A stretch of 64,000 bases of DNA from JAEUJM01 sp964635055 (lineage in GTDB: Bacteria; Actinomycetota; Acidimicrobiia; Acidimicrobiales; DATDAH01): NCBI GenBank assembly GCA_964635055.1, contig CAZWMT010000029.1, positions 9,997 to 73,996 on the forward strand, in the 5' to 3' direction. Each line of letters starts with the position of its first letter. The stretch's first letter is position 1. Both the position numbers and the translations under genes were made by a program. Positions 26,277 through 35,958 of the stretch are shown here, piece after piece. The notes under the pieces are model-generated. The model was not told the DNA's origin, did no database searches, and saw only the letters and a program-made list of their open reading frames with translations.

Positions 26277-26861
26277 TCAGAGCTTCGGCGCCCGGCGCGG
26301 GGTGGCGACCACGTCGACCGGGCCGTCGTCCCGGATGGCCCAGTAGAGCGGTGGGGCGACGAAGCGACCACCCACCCGGAAGATCTCCCACCCGAGCACC
26401 AGGTCGGAGCTGCCCTCGTTCACCGCGACCACCGGGGTGAAGCCCAGCCCCTCGAGCGGGGGGTTCCCGGCGATCGTGTAGTCGAAGTAGTGCGCCCCCG
26501 ACCACCCCCGGGGCCAGGCGATACCGGCCGCGGGGCGCACGCGGAAGTGGGCGAACGCCTTGGGCCGGCCGTCGCGGTCCCGCCGCGGCACCTGGGCGCC
26601 GTGGATGCCACGCTGCTCCATGCGGACGTTCCAACCCCGCACGTCACCGTGCTCCTCGTCACGGACGAAGGCCTTGCGGAAGGTCTGCCACAGGATCCGC
26701 TGACCGATCTTCGGCATGCTCAGGTCGGCACCGAGGTACTGGCGCCCGGCCATGGCCTGGGGGTCGAGAGGATGCGCGCGGTCCATGATCGCCCTCAGCT
26801 CGGCGGTGGACATCGCCATCAGGTCGTCCAGGTCCAGGTGACGGGTGGGGATCGAGGACAT
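26277..26861 (-). CDS. Possible separately translated C-terminal module of the GMC gene
   Basis: This 194-residue product comes from the internal ATG 26861 (MSSIPTRHLDLDDLM). The start is preceded by AGGAG with a 5-nt spacer, unlike the average internal Met. The sequence is compact and non-repetitive (KIGQRILWQTFRKAFVRDEE, GAHYFDYTIAGNPPLEG) and could stand as a partner protein for the oxidoreductase. Whether the cell makes the fusion, this short form, or both cannot be decided from the sequence. No domain is recognised. Confidence 0.5.
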   Translation of the reverse strand: MSSIPTRHLDLDDLMAMSTAELRAIMDRAHPLDPQAMAGRQYLGADLSMPKIGQRILWQTFRKAFVRDEEHGDVRGWNVRMEQRGIHGAQVPRRDRDGRPKAFAHFRVRPAAGIAWPRGWSGAHYFDYTIAGNPPLEGLGFTPVVAVNEGSSDLVLGWEIFRVGGRFVAPPLYWAIRDDGPVDVVATPRRAPKL

Positions 26862-28592
26862 CGGGGCTCCTGGTGGGCTCGGGCGGCGCTGCATCGGGCC
26901 CTGCGAGCCTGCCACGGTGAGCGGGGCACCTCGAGACCCGCCCGGGACCGAGGGCCCTCCCGGCCGGGCCGGCGACGGCCGGCGCGAGGGGCCTGGACCG
27001 GCGTCGGTGGCGTCGAGGGCGTCGGTGGTGTCGAGGGCGTCGGTGGTGTCGAGGGCGCCGTGGGGTCGGCCACCGCGCCGGGGCACCGCTCGGTCGAGGT
27101 CGACGCCGGCCACGTTGCGGGCGCACAGGGTGGCCAGGGCCATGATCGGGATCTGCGGGTTCACGCCGATGTTGGTGGGGAACACGGACGAGTCGGCCAC
27201 GTAGAGCCGGTCCACGCCATGGTGGCCGAAGTCCGGCCCCACCACCGATGTCGCCGGGTCGCTGCCCATCCGGGTGGTGCCGAACATGTGGGTGACCGCC
27301 GTCGTGAACGCCGCGGGGTCGCGAGGGCCGTCCGTCTCGAGGTGGACGAGATCGGCCACGCCGGTGATGGCCGACCGATGGCCCCGGACGCCGGGGTCCA
27401 CCTCGACGGCTCCCGCGGCCAGCATCATCTCGCCCAGCACGCGCAGGCCCCGGCGGAATCGGTCCACGTCGTCCCGCGTCGGCTGGTACCACACCCGAGG
27501 CCGGCCGCGGACCACACGCACCCGCCCGTGGGCCTCGGCCCTGACCGCGACACCCCAGTCCACGTGGTGCGCGAGATCCTCGATCTGGCGGGCCAGTCCC
27601 CTCCCCACGCCGTCGAGGCGGGCGGCGAGCACGTCGAGGCCGAACCCGAGCGCCTCGAACTTGAGGCCCTCGTGACGCAGGCCGATCACCTCGTGGCCCT
27701 GTGTCGCCCCCTCCCACATGCGCACCGGGTCGGCGAACCGTCCCGACATCGAGACCCCTGGATGGCCCTGGAAGTGGTGTCCCACCGGGCCCTGGTCGAT
27801 CCCGCTGGCCAGCAGCAACGCGGGGGTCTGGACGGCGCTGGCGGCGACGACCACGGCGCGGCCCGCAGACACCCGGACGACCGCTCCCCCGTCGGCCCGG
27901 CCCAGCACCCCGACGGCGCGGCCCCGCTCGGTGACGATGGCGCCGACCTCGACCGAGCTCAGGATCGTCGCGCCCGTCGCCTCCGCGTCCACCAGCAACG
28001 TCCGGTCCACCGAGAGCTTGTTGCCCTCCGGGCACCCCTGCATGCATCGCCCCAGCCCGCGACACCCCGACACGTTGCGGCGGATCGGCCGGTGCTCGAG
28101 GCCGAGGGCCTCCGCACCGGCCGCCATGAGCAGGTTCTTGCGACCCGCCACCTCCGGCGCGGTGGGCGCCACGTCGAGACGCTCCTCGAGCGCATCGGTG
28201 ACCGACTCGAGCACCGACCACGGCAGGGCCTCACCCAGCGCGGGATCGGCACCGACCCAGCTGCGGTGGACGTCCTCCGGGAGTCGCCAGCAGATGGCCC
28301 CGTTGACCGGCGAGCTGCCGCCCACCATCTTCCCCTGCAGGAAGGGCATCGGCGCTCGCCCCACCACCACCGAAGCGCCCATGTCGCGATACGACGCCGA
28401 CATCGCACCGAAGGCCGACGCCGGGAACTCCTCCGGCTCGAACCACCGCCCGGCCTCGACCAGCACGACCGCCAGCCCGTGGGCGCCGAGCTCCGCAGCC
28501 ACGCTCGCGCCGGCCGGCCCGCTGCCCACCACGACCACATCGCAGGTGAGCTCGTGCGCCGCGGTGATGCCCCGACCGTCGATGCGGCTCAC
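26277..28592 (-). CDS. GMC oxidoreductase with in-frame C-terminal module
   Basis: This open frame encodes 771 residues from GTG 28592, which overlaps the upstream stop by 4 nt (GTGA). Residues 1-530 are a glucose-methanol-choline oxidoreductase: FAD fingerprint VVVGSGPAGASVAAE (21-35), GCRGLGRCMQGCPEGNK, catalytic-region HMFGTTRMGS and the C-terminal GVNPQIPIMALATLCARN. A low-complexity linker of about 70 residues with three LDTTDA-like repeats follows. Residues 578-771 form a distinct conserved-looking module (HYFDYTIAGNPPLEGLGF). No stop separates the two, yet a Shine-Dalgarno precedes an internal ATG, so the module may also be made alone. Confidence 0.85.
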   Translation of the reverse strand: MSRIDGRGITAAHELTCDVVVVGSGPAGASVAAELGAHGLAVVLVEAGRWFEPEEFPASAFGAMSASYRDMGASVVVGRAPMPFLQGKMVGGSSPVNGAICWRLPEDVHRSWVGADPALGEALPWSVLESVTDALEERLDVAPTAPEVAGRKNLLMAAGAEALGLEHRPIRRNVSGCRGLGRCMQGCPEGNKLSVDRTLLVDAEATGATILSSVEVGAIVTERGRAVGVLGRADGGAVVRVSAGRAVVVAASAVQTPALLLASGIDQGPVGHHFQGHPGVSMSGRFADPVRMWEGATQGHEVIGLRHEGLKFEALGFGLDVLAARLDGVGRGLARQIEDLAHHVDWGVAVRAEAHGRVRVVRGRPRVWYQPTRDDVDRFRRGLRVLGEMMLAAGAVEVDPGVRGHRSAITGVADLVHLETDGPRDPAAFTTAVTHMFGTTRMGSDPATSVVGPDFGHHGVDRLYVADSSVFPTNIGVNPQIPIMALATLCARNVAGVDLDRAVPRRGGRPHGALDTTDALDTTDALDATDAGPGPSRRPSPARPGGPSVPGGSRGAPLTVAGSQGPMQRRPSPPGAPMSSIPTRHLDLDDLMAMSTAELRAIMDRAHPLDPQAMAGRQYLGADLSMPKIGQRILWQTFRKAFVRDEEHGDVRGWNVRMEQRGIHGAQVPRRDRDGRPKAFAHFRVRPAAGIAWPRGWSGAHYFDYTIAGNPPLEGLGFTPVVAVNEGSSDLVLGWEIFRVGGRFVAPPLYWAIRDDGPVDVVATPRRAPKL
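26867..26871 (-). promoter_or_regulatory. Shine-Dalgarno inside the GMC frame
   Basis: AGGAG lies on the minus strand, 5 nt before ATG 26861. It supports independent initiation of the C-terminal module within the long GMC reading frame. Confidence 0.55.
27001..27054. repeat. 18-bp tandem repeat (3 copies) coding the GMC linker
   Basis: GCGTCGGTGGTGTCGAGG is repeated three times without gap; the first copy has one change (T to C). On the coding strand it encodes LDTTDA/LDATDA-type six-residue units between the oxidoreductase and the C-terminal module. Confidence 0.8.
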
Positions 28593-28963
28593 GACCCACC
28601 CCGGACCGCGGCATCGACCCGCGGATCGGAGAAGTACGCGAAGCAGGCGACGATCTTGGCGACCTCGACCAGCAGGTTGACCAGCGGAAGCCGCGCCGCT
28701 CGAGTCACCACACCGTCGGCGGCGTCGGCGTCGAGGCGGGCCAGCCCCCACCGGTGGCCCATCAGCCTCGGGAGCGCCACCGCGATCACGACCGTGGCGG
28801 CCCGGAAGCCGGTCACCAGGTGGAGCGGCGCGGCGCGGTCGAACCGGGCCCAGAACCGGTCCAGGTCGAGCTCGTCCGGCGGGGGCAGGTCGCCTCCGGG
28901 GTCGCCCAGCAGGGCGATCACGAGCGCGTCACGCCCCGATCGACGGCTCGCGGGCCGTGTCAT
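28589..28963 (-). CDS. Small partner protein upstream of the GMC oxidoreductase
   Basis: This 124-residue protein starts at ATG 28963. It begins with a short polar region, then LDLDRFWARFDRAAPLHLVTG and a hydrophobic stretch (RAATVVIAVALPRLMG), and ends LPLVNLLVEVAKIVACFAYFSDPRV. Its stop overlaps the GMC start by 4 nt, a strong sign that the two products work together. Many GMC dehydrogenases have a small helper such as gluconate-2-dehydrogenase subunit 3; the LVEVAKIVACFAYFSDPRV end resembles such subunits, but the identification is by context. Confidence 0.65.
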   Translation of the reverse strand: MTRPASRRSGRDALVIALLGDPGGDLPPPDELDLDRFWARFDRAAPLHLVTGFRAATVVIAVALPRLMGHRWGLARLDADAADGVVTRAARLPLVNLLVEVAKIVACFAYFSDPRVDAAVRGGS

Positions 28964-29187
28964 CGGCCCGTCCCCGGCGGCCGATCGCTCCTCGGCGTCC
29001 GGTCGGCCGGTGCTGCCACGACGTCGGTGGCCACTCCACGGTGTCGCAACAAGTGCCACGCGGGCCGCATGCGTCGCACCTCCAGACAGTCGGCGAGGAT
29101 CGTGGCGGACCGACACCGTAACCCCGGCACGGCTCGCTCCGGCCGCCCCGGGTCCCCCGACCGCCCACCGGTAGACTCGCCGTCGCC

Positions 29188-30675
29188 ATGCGCACGCTCG
29201 CCGTCCGTCCCTACTCAGCCTGCTACGCACCGTCGGTGCAGGTGTACTTCGACCCCAACGGCGACGTGCGGGCGTGCTGTCGCAACGTCCGCCACCCGCT
29301 CGGCAACGTCGCCGTCGACCGGCTCCGCGACATCTGGGCCGGTGACCGCCGGGCCGCACTGGTCGATCACCTCGCGGTCGACGATTGGAGCCTCGGCTGT
29401 CAGGGGTGCGGCACGGAGGTGGCCCAGGAGGGCCGGGAGGGCTCGTACCCGGCGAGCTTCGACGGACGCGCGACGCACCTCGACGGCGATCCGGCCAGCG
29501 GCGCCTGGCCGAACTTCATGGAGTTCAACCTCAGCAACTCGTGCAACCTGCAGTGCCTCCAGTGCAACGGCGACCTGTCGTCGTCCATACGCATCCACCG
29601 CGAGCACCGCGCACCGCTGCCGGCGGTGTACGGCGACGAGTTCTTCGAGGACCTCGCCCTTTTCCTCCCCCACCTGCGCCAGGCGCAGTTCGCAGGGGGC
29701 GAGCCGTTCCTCGGCGCCGAGAACTTCCGGGCGTGGGATCTCATCACCGAGGTGGCACCCGGCCTGCCGTGCACCGTGGTCACCAACGCGACGCAGTGGA
29801 ACGCCCGCGTCGAGGACGTGCTCGACCGGCTCGACATGAGCTTCGTGTTCTCGCTGGACGGCATCACCAAGGAGACCTACGAGTCCATCCGGCTCGGCGC
29901 CGACATCGACGCGGTGCTGGCCAACGTCGACCGCTTCTGCGCCTACGCCCGCGAGCGGGGCACCACGGTGATGATCAACCACTGCTTGATGGTGCAGAAC
30001 GTGCACGAGTTCGCGGACCTGCTGCTGTTCGCCGACGCCCGCGACATCCCGGTGAACGTGAGCGTGGTGCATCACCCCGGGCACTGCAGCATCGCCCGCC
30101 TCCCCCGGTCGGAGATGCAGGCCGTCCACGAGCTGCTCGTGTCGCAGGCGGCCGAGGTGGGACCACGCCTCGGCCGCAACGCGGCCACCTGGGAGCGCGA
30201 GCTGGCCCGCATCGCCAGCTGGGTGGCCAGCGGTGCCGGCGACGGGGTCGAGGACTCGGAGTGGGCGGCGTCGGCCTACGAGATCCTGGACCTGCCCCGC
30301 CAGGGCGACGGGCCCTACGACGACAGCACCGCCCGCACCGCCATCGACGCGTTCGCCGACGACGCCGTCCACGTGGTCTCGGTGGGTCCCGACGACGTGA
30401 TCCGCTCGTGCCACCCCGCGCCCGAGCACATGTTCGGGGTGCCCTCGGGCGAGTTCGTGGGCCGGCCCGTCGCCGACCTGCGAAGCCTCCTCACCGCGCA
30501 GTACGGCCTGATGAGCGACTACCAGGTCGTCAACGCCGACCTGAACCAGGTGGACGCCCTCGCCCGCTGCGGTGACAGCGAATTCCGCATCTCGCTCGTG
30601 GCCGTGCGTGACGAGCACGGATGGGCCGACGAGGGGCGCATCGTCGTGGGTCGGCGGGCCCGGGCCGAGGCCTGA
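29188..30675 (+). CDS. Radical SAM protein with N-terminal twitch/SPASM-like and C-terminal PAS-like regions
   Basis: This 495-residue protein has residues 1-80 resembling a twitch/SPASM half-domain at the unusual N-terminal position: VYFDPNGDVRACCRNV, PLGNVAVDRLRDIWAG, and SLGCQGCGTE, with Cys at 12, 30, 31, 71 and 74. The radical-SAM core follows, with the [4Fe-4S] motif SCNLQCLQC (Cys119, 123, 126) and AGGEPFLG. Residues about 385-490 look PAS-like (DDVIRSCHPAPEHMFGVPSG), so a sensory input is possible. No precursor peptide gene is adjacent. A TAGACT element at 29172-29177 could be a -10. The reaction is unknown. Confidence 0.82.
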   Translation: MRTLAVRPYSACYAPSVQVYFDPNGDVRACCRNVRHPLGNVAVDRLRDIWAGDRRAALVDHLAVDDWSLGCQGCGTEVAQEGREGSYPASFDGRATHLDGDPASGAWPNFMEFNLSNSCNLQCLQCNGDLSSSIRIHREHRAPLPAVYGDEFFEDLALFLPHLRQAQFAGGEPFLGAENFRAWDLITEVAPGLPCTVVTNATQWNARVEDVLDRLDMSFVFSLDGITKETYESIRLGADIDAVLANVDRFCAYARERGTTVMINHCLMVQNVHEFADLLLFADARDIPVNVSVVHHPGHCSIARLPRSEMQAVHELLVSQAAEVGPRLGRNAATWERELARIASWVASGAGDGVEDSEWAASAYEILDLPRQGDGPYDDSTARTAIDAFADDAVHVVSVGPDDVIRSCHPAPEHMFGVPSGEFVGRPVADLRSLLTAQYGLMSDYQVVNADLNQVDALARCGDSEFRISLVAVRDEHGWADEGRIVVGRRARAEA

Positions 30676-30731
30676 GCCGACACGCCGGTCGGCGGCCGCA
30701 TCCTCCCCCCTCCCCCGTTCGGCGGTCCCCC

Positions 30732-31334
30732 TCAGAACACGCCGGAGAGCACTCGGACCAGCGCGGCGCCGATGGTGAGGATGACGATGACCCCACCCGA
30801 TCCGATGGCCACACCGATGCCGAGGATCAGCACGTCCTCGAGGATGATCGCCAGCGCGATCACGACCGCGCCCATCGCCGGCAACGTGTCGAGGCCCGAG
30901 AACGGCGGCGAGGTGACGGCGGCGACAGCGAGCCCGCCGAGCAGCAGGCCGAGGATCCGCAGTGCCCAGCGCTGCTGGAAGAACACGGCGCCCCGCTGGC
31001 GGGAGAAGCGCTCGAACCACCGGACGCGACGGACGATGAACGGCACGGCCTTGCCGGTGGTGGCCGCCCCCAACTCGCGGTGCCGCCACTTCGCGGGCAG
31101 CCAGATCGTGTCACGCCCCAGCACCATCTGGCCGGCGAGCAGGACGGTGATGGCCTCGAACACGTGCGAGATGCCGCCGGTGGGCAGGGGCAGCGCGGGG
31201 ATGAACATCAAGAACAGGATCGTGACCGCGAAGCTCTTCTCTGCGAAGACGTCACCCAGCGTTCCCAGGGTCTTGGGATCGTCGGTCGAGAGCCACCCTT
31301 CGAGCTGGTCGCTGAAGGGCTCGACGTCGGGCAT
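30732..31334 (-). CDS. ExoD family membrane protein
   Basis: This 200-residue protein has the ExoD family layout: a soluble N-terminus (FSDQLEGWLSTDDPKTLGTLGDVFAEKS), then FAVTILFLMFIPALPLPTGGISHVFE, a polar middle (WLPAKWRHREL), and two C-terminal TM segments. ExoD was named from Sinorhizobium exopolysaccharide mutants; the biochemical role is unknown. It is transcribed alone, toward the radical-SAM gene. Confidence 0.88.
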   Translation of the reverse strand: MPDVEPFSDQLEGWLSTDDPKTLGTLGDVFAEKSFAVTILFLMFIPALPLPTGGISHVFEAITVLLAGQMVLGRDTIWLPAKWRHRELGAATTGKAVPFIVRRVRWFERFSRQRGAVFFQQRWALRILGLLLGGLAVAAVTSPPFSGLDTLPAMGAVVIALAIILEDVLILGIGVAIGSGGVIVILTIGAALVRVLSGVF

Positions 31335-31444
31335 CAGGAGCCTGTTTCTACCCCGTCGGGGGTCGGGCGGCCCGCGACGCCTGCGGATCGACCGGATCGC
31401 TGTGGTCGGATTCCCCCTCCGCTGAAGAGCCCGCCGCCGAGCGC

Positions 31445-31450
31445 TACGTT
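31445..31450 (+). promoter_or_regulatory. Probable -10 for a leaderless DxDGDG-repeat gene
   Basis: TACGTT lies 7 nt before ATG 31458, with no Shine-Dalgarno in between. The spacing would place transcription initiation at or near the start codon. Confidence 0.4.
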
Positions 31451-31457
31451 TGCGCCC

Positions 31458-31919
31458 ATGAGCGATCAGACGAACGAGCCCGACGTCACCGTTGCCGGCA
31501 TCGACCTGGACGGCGACGGCGTCCTCGACGGCGTCAACGTCACCGAGACCACCAGCAAGGACGTCGACGGCGACGGCTTCGACGACGTGGTGACCGAGAC
31601 CTCCACCTCCATCATCGACGTGGACGGCGACGGTTCGCCCGACATCGTCACCTCGACCGAGACCACGATCTACGACCTCGACGGCGACGGCGTCACCGAC
31701 GTGATCCAGGAGGTCACGACCACGATGATCGACGTGGACGGCGACGGCATGCCCGACATCGTCCAGGAGACCACGACGACCGCGGTCGACGTGGACGGCG
31801 ACGGCACCTTCGACGTGGTGGAGGAGATCACCGCCACCGGCGTCGATGTCGACGGCGACGGCACGATCGACGAGGTCGAGGTGACCGAGGCGGTCTACGA
31901 AGCCGGCAGCGAGGACTGA
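31458..31919 (+). CDS. Acidic DxDGDG-repeat protein
   Basis: This 153-residue protein is built almost wholly from seven units of about 20 residues with the core (V/I)D(V/L)DGDGxxDxVxxxT. Units begin near residues 15, 35, 55, 74, 93, 112 and 130. The DxDGDxxxD loop is that of EF-hand/dockerin/thrombospondin type 3 Ca-binding. There is no signal peptide, no TM and no Cys, and the whole protein is strongly acidic (Asp/Glu/Thr-rich). Without export it would be a cytoplasmic Ca or polycation binder; alternatively it is exported by an unknown route. I do not recognise a named family. Confidence 0.75.
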   Translation: MSDQTNEPDVTVAGIDLDGDGVLDGVNVTETTSKDVDGDGFDDVVTETSTSIIDVDGDGSPDIVTSTETTIYDLDGDGVTDVIQEVTTTMIDVDGDGMPDIVQETTTTAVDVDGDGTFDVVEEITATGVDVDGDGTIDEVEVTEAVYEAGSED

Positions 31920-31920
31920 G

Positions 31921-31952
31921 CGGCTGAGGGGCTGAGGGGCTGAGCGGCTGAG
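31921..31952. repeat. 8-bp tandem repeat, four copies, directly after a stop codon
   Basis: The repeat is (C/G)GGCTGAG x4. Because the unit is 8 nt and each copy contains TGA, plus-strand stop codons fall in all three frames right after the DxDGDG-repeat gene. Confidence 0.8.
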
Positions 31953-31965
31953 CGGCGTCCGGTCG

Positions 31966-32585
31966 CTACGTCGGCGGTCTGGGATCGCGCCACAGGCGCC
32001 AGATCGGCGGCGTTCCCGACAGGCGGACCTCGTCGATCATCCGGAAGCCCGAGCGCGCGTACCAGGCCACGTTGGCCTCCTTCTGGGTCTCGGTGTAGGC
32101 GGGCACGCCCTCGGCGTCGCAGCGGTCGAGCACCGGGCGTAGCAGCGCGGTGCCGTGACCCCGGCCTTGGGCCGAGGGATCGGTCGCGAGCAGCCCGAGG
32201 TACCAGTGCGGCTCGTGCGGGTGACGATGGTCGACCTCGCGCAACAGGCGGAGGGCGGCCCGTCGGTTCCGCACGCGGGCCACGAGCCCGATCGACCGCA
32301 GATCACGGCGGAGCTGCACCATGGCCGGTCGTGGGAGGCTCCCCGGCTCCAGCCAGGCCGCGAAGCCGCGGGGCCTCCCGTCGACGTCGACCACGAAGCA
32401 CTCCGAAGCGTCGGTCTCGAAGTCGCGCATCGCGGCACGGAACACCCACGGCAGCAGCTCGTACTCGACGAGCAGGTCGTCCCGGGCGAGGAAGTCGAAC
32501 AGCGGGTCGTCCCAGAACGCCCGACAACACACGGCGATCACCTCATCGCGCTCGCGGCCGGGATCCCAGGGGCGGGGCTCCGCGG

Positions 32586-32589
<4 letters not shown>
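31966..32589 (-). CDS. GNAT family N-acetyltransferase
   Basis: This 207-residue protein has the CoA-binding motif LGLLATDPSAQGRGHGTALLRPVLDR (motif A, with the RGxGxA loop) and the C-terminal NVAWYARSGFRMIDEVRL strand. GTG 32589 overlaps the UvrA-like stop by 4 nt (GTGA), so the two genes are co-translated. Pairing with a UvrA-like resistance ATPase suggests that it acetylates a small molecule or antibiotic (inference only). Confidence 0.88.
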
Positions 32590-34964
<2,375 letters not shown>

Positions 34965-35062
34965 CGTGTCTCCAGGTGTCACTCGGCGGGCAGCCGGCCG
35001 AGTCTGCCAGCAAACCCGCCTCGTGGTGCGTGCAGCGCCGGTGGGCCCCACTCACCCGCCCG

Positions 35063-35068
35063 TACCAT
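35063..35068 (+). promoter_or_regulatory. Probable -10 of a leaderless transglutaminase gene
   Basis: TACCAT lies 6 nt before ATG 35075, with no ribosome-binding site between. The same TACCAT-N6-ATG arrangement precedes the DUF433 gene at 49487. Confidence 0.45.
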
Positions 35069-35074
35069 GGGCCC

Positions 35075-35941
35075 ATGGGGTTCGAGCGCAGCGCCGCCCT
35101 CCGCGGGGCCCGCCGCGACGTCGGCTGCACCATCCGCCTCGACGCACACCAGCCGAGCACGATCGCGATGCAGATCGCGCCGGCGACAGGGCCCGCCGAC
35201 CGCGCGTCGGAGCGGTTCTCCGTGCTCGGCGCCGACGGCGAGCCGGGCGCGGTCGTCGAGTCGACCGCGCCGCACGGCGGTCGGGTCCACGTCATCGAGG
35301 CACCCGTCGGTCCCCTCACGGTGACGTACGCGACCTCGACCACGTCGATCGGCCCCGACCCCGACGGCGCGCCGGACGGATCATCGCTCGCCGACGACGA
35401 CGTGATCACCGCCCTGCGCCAGAGCCGGTACTGCCCCTCGGACGCCATCACAGGGTTCGCCCGTGCCGAGCTGGGGGCGCCGGGCGCGCCGGACCGCACC
35501 GCCCGGGACGTGGCGTCATGGGTCTTCGAGCGGGTGGCCTACCTCTCCGGATCGAGCCAGCACACCGACACCGCGCTCGAGACCCTCTTGTCCGGTCGGG
35601 GCGTCTGCCGCGACTTCGCCCACCTGACGATCGCGATGTGTCGGGCGCTCGGCGTTCCGGCCCGCTTCGTCTCGGTGTACGCGCCCGGGCTCGTGCAGAT
35701 GGACTTCCACGTCGTCGTCGAGATCTGGTGCGACGGTCGGTGGGAGGTGCTCGACCCCACCCGGCTCGCGCCGCGGTCGGCCCTCGTGCGGATCGCCACC
35801 GGACGTGACGCGGCGGACACGGCGTTCATGGCCACCCTTCGCGGTGACGTCGAGTTGCTGTCGAGCGAGGTGTTCGCGGTGGTCGATGGTGCCCTGCCGT
35901 CCGACGACCACGAGGCTGTGACCACGCTCGCGGCGGGGTGA
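35075..35941 (+). CDS. Transglutaminase-like cysteine protease/ligase (third copy at the locus)
   Basis: This 288-residue protein has a transglutaminase core in its C-terminal half. The catalytic Cys is in GRGVCRDFAHL (about residue 178), His in MDFHVVVEIW and Asp in VLDPTR. Its N-terminal domain (residues 1-130) is a beta-rich bacterial transglutaminase N region. Family members cleave or form peptide or isopeptide bonds. It converges on, and nearly meets, the amidoligase operon (17 bp between stops), so it is probably a functional neighbour though separately transcribed from its own TACCAT promoter. Confidence 0.85.
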   Translation: MGFERSAALRGARRDVGCTIRLDAHQPSTIAMQIAPATGPADRASERFSVLGADGEPGAVVESTAPHGGRVHVIEAPVGPLTVTYATSTTSIGPDPDGAPDGSSLADDDVITALRQSRYCPSDAITGFARAELGAPGAPDRTARDVASWVFERVAYLSGSSQHTDTALETLLSGRGVCRDFAHLTIAMCRALGVPARFVSVYAPGLVQMDFHVVVEIWCDGRWEVLDPTRLAPRSALVRIATGRDAADTAFMATLRGDVELLSSEVFAVVDGALPSDDHEAVTTLAAG

Positions 35942-35958
35942 GCGCGCCGCCGGCGGGA

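Noticed and set aside
27001..27060. Possible CRISPR repeats
   Set aside because: Copies are directly adjacent with no spacers and encode a regular six-residue protein linker.
26214..29174. 986-residue plus-strand frame opposite the GMC gene
   Set aside because: Antisense shadow typical of very high GC; no recognisable fold, and GMC motifs are on the other strand.
31500..31880. CRISPR-like spacing of GACGTGGACGGCGACGG
   Set aside because: These are codons of the DxDGDG repeats in an uninterrupted frame, with variable and translated intervals.
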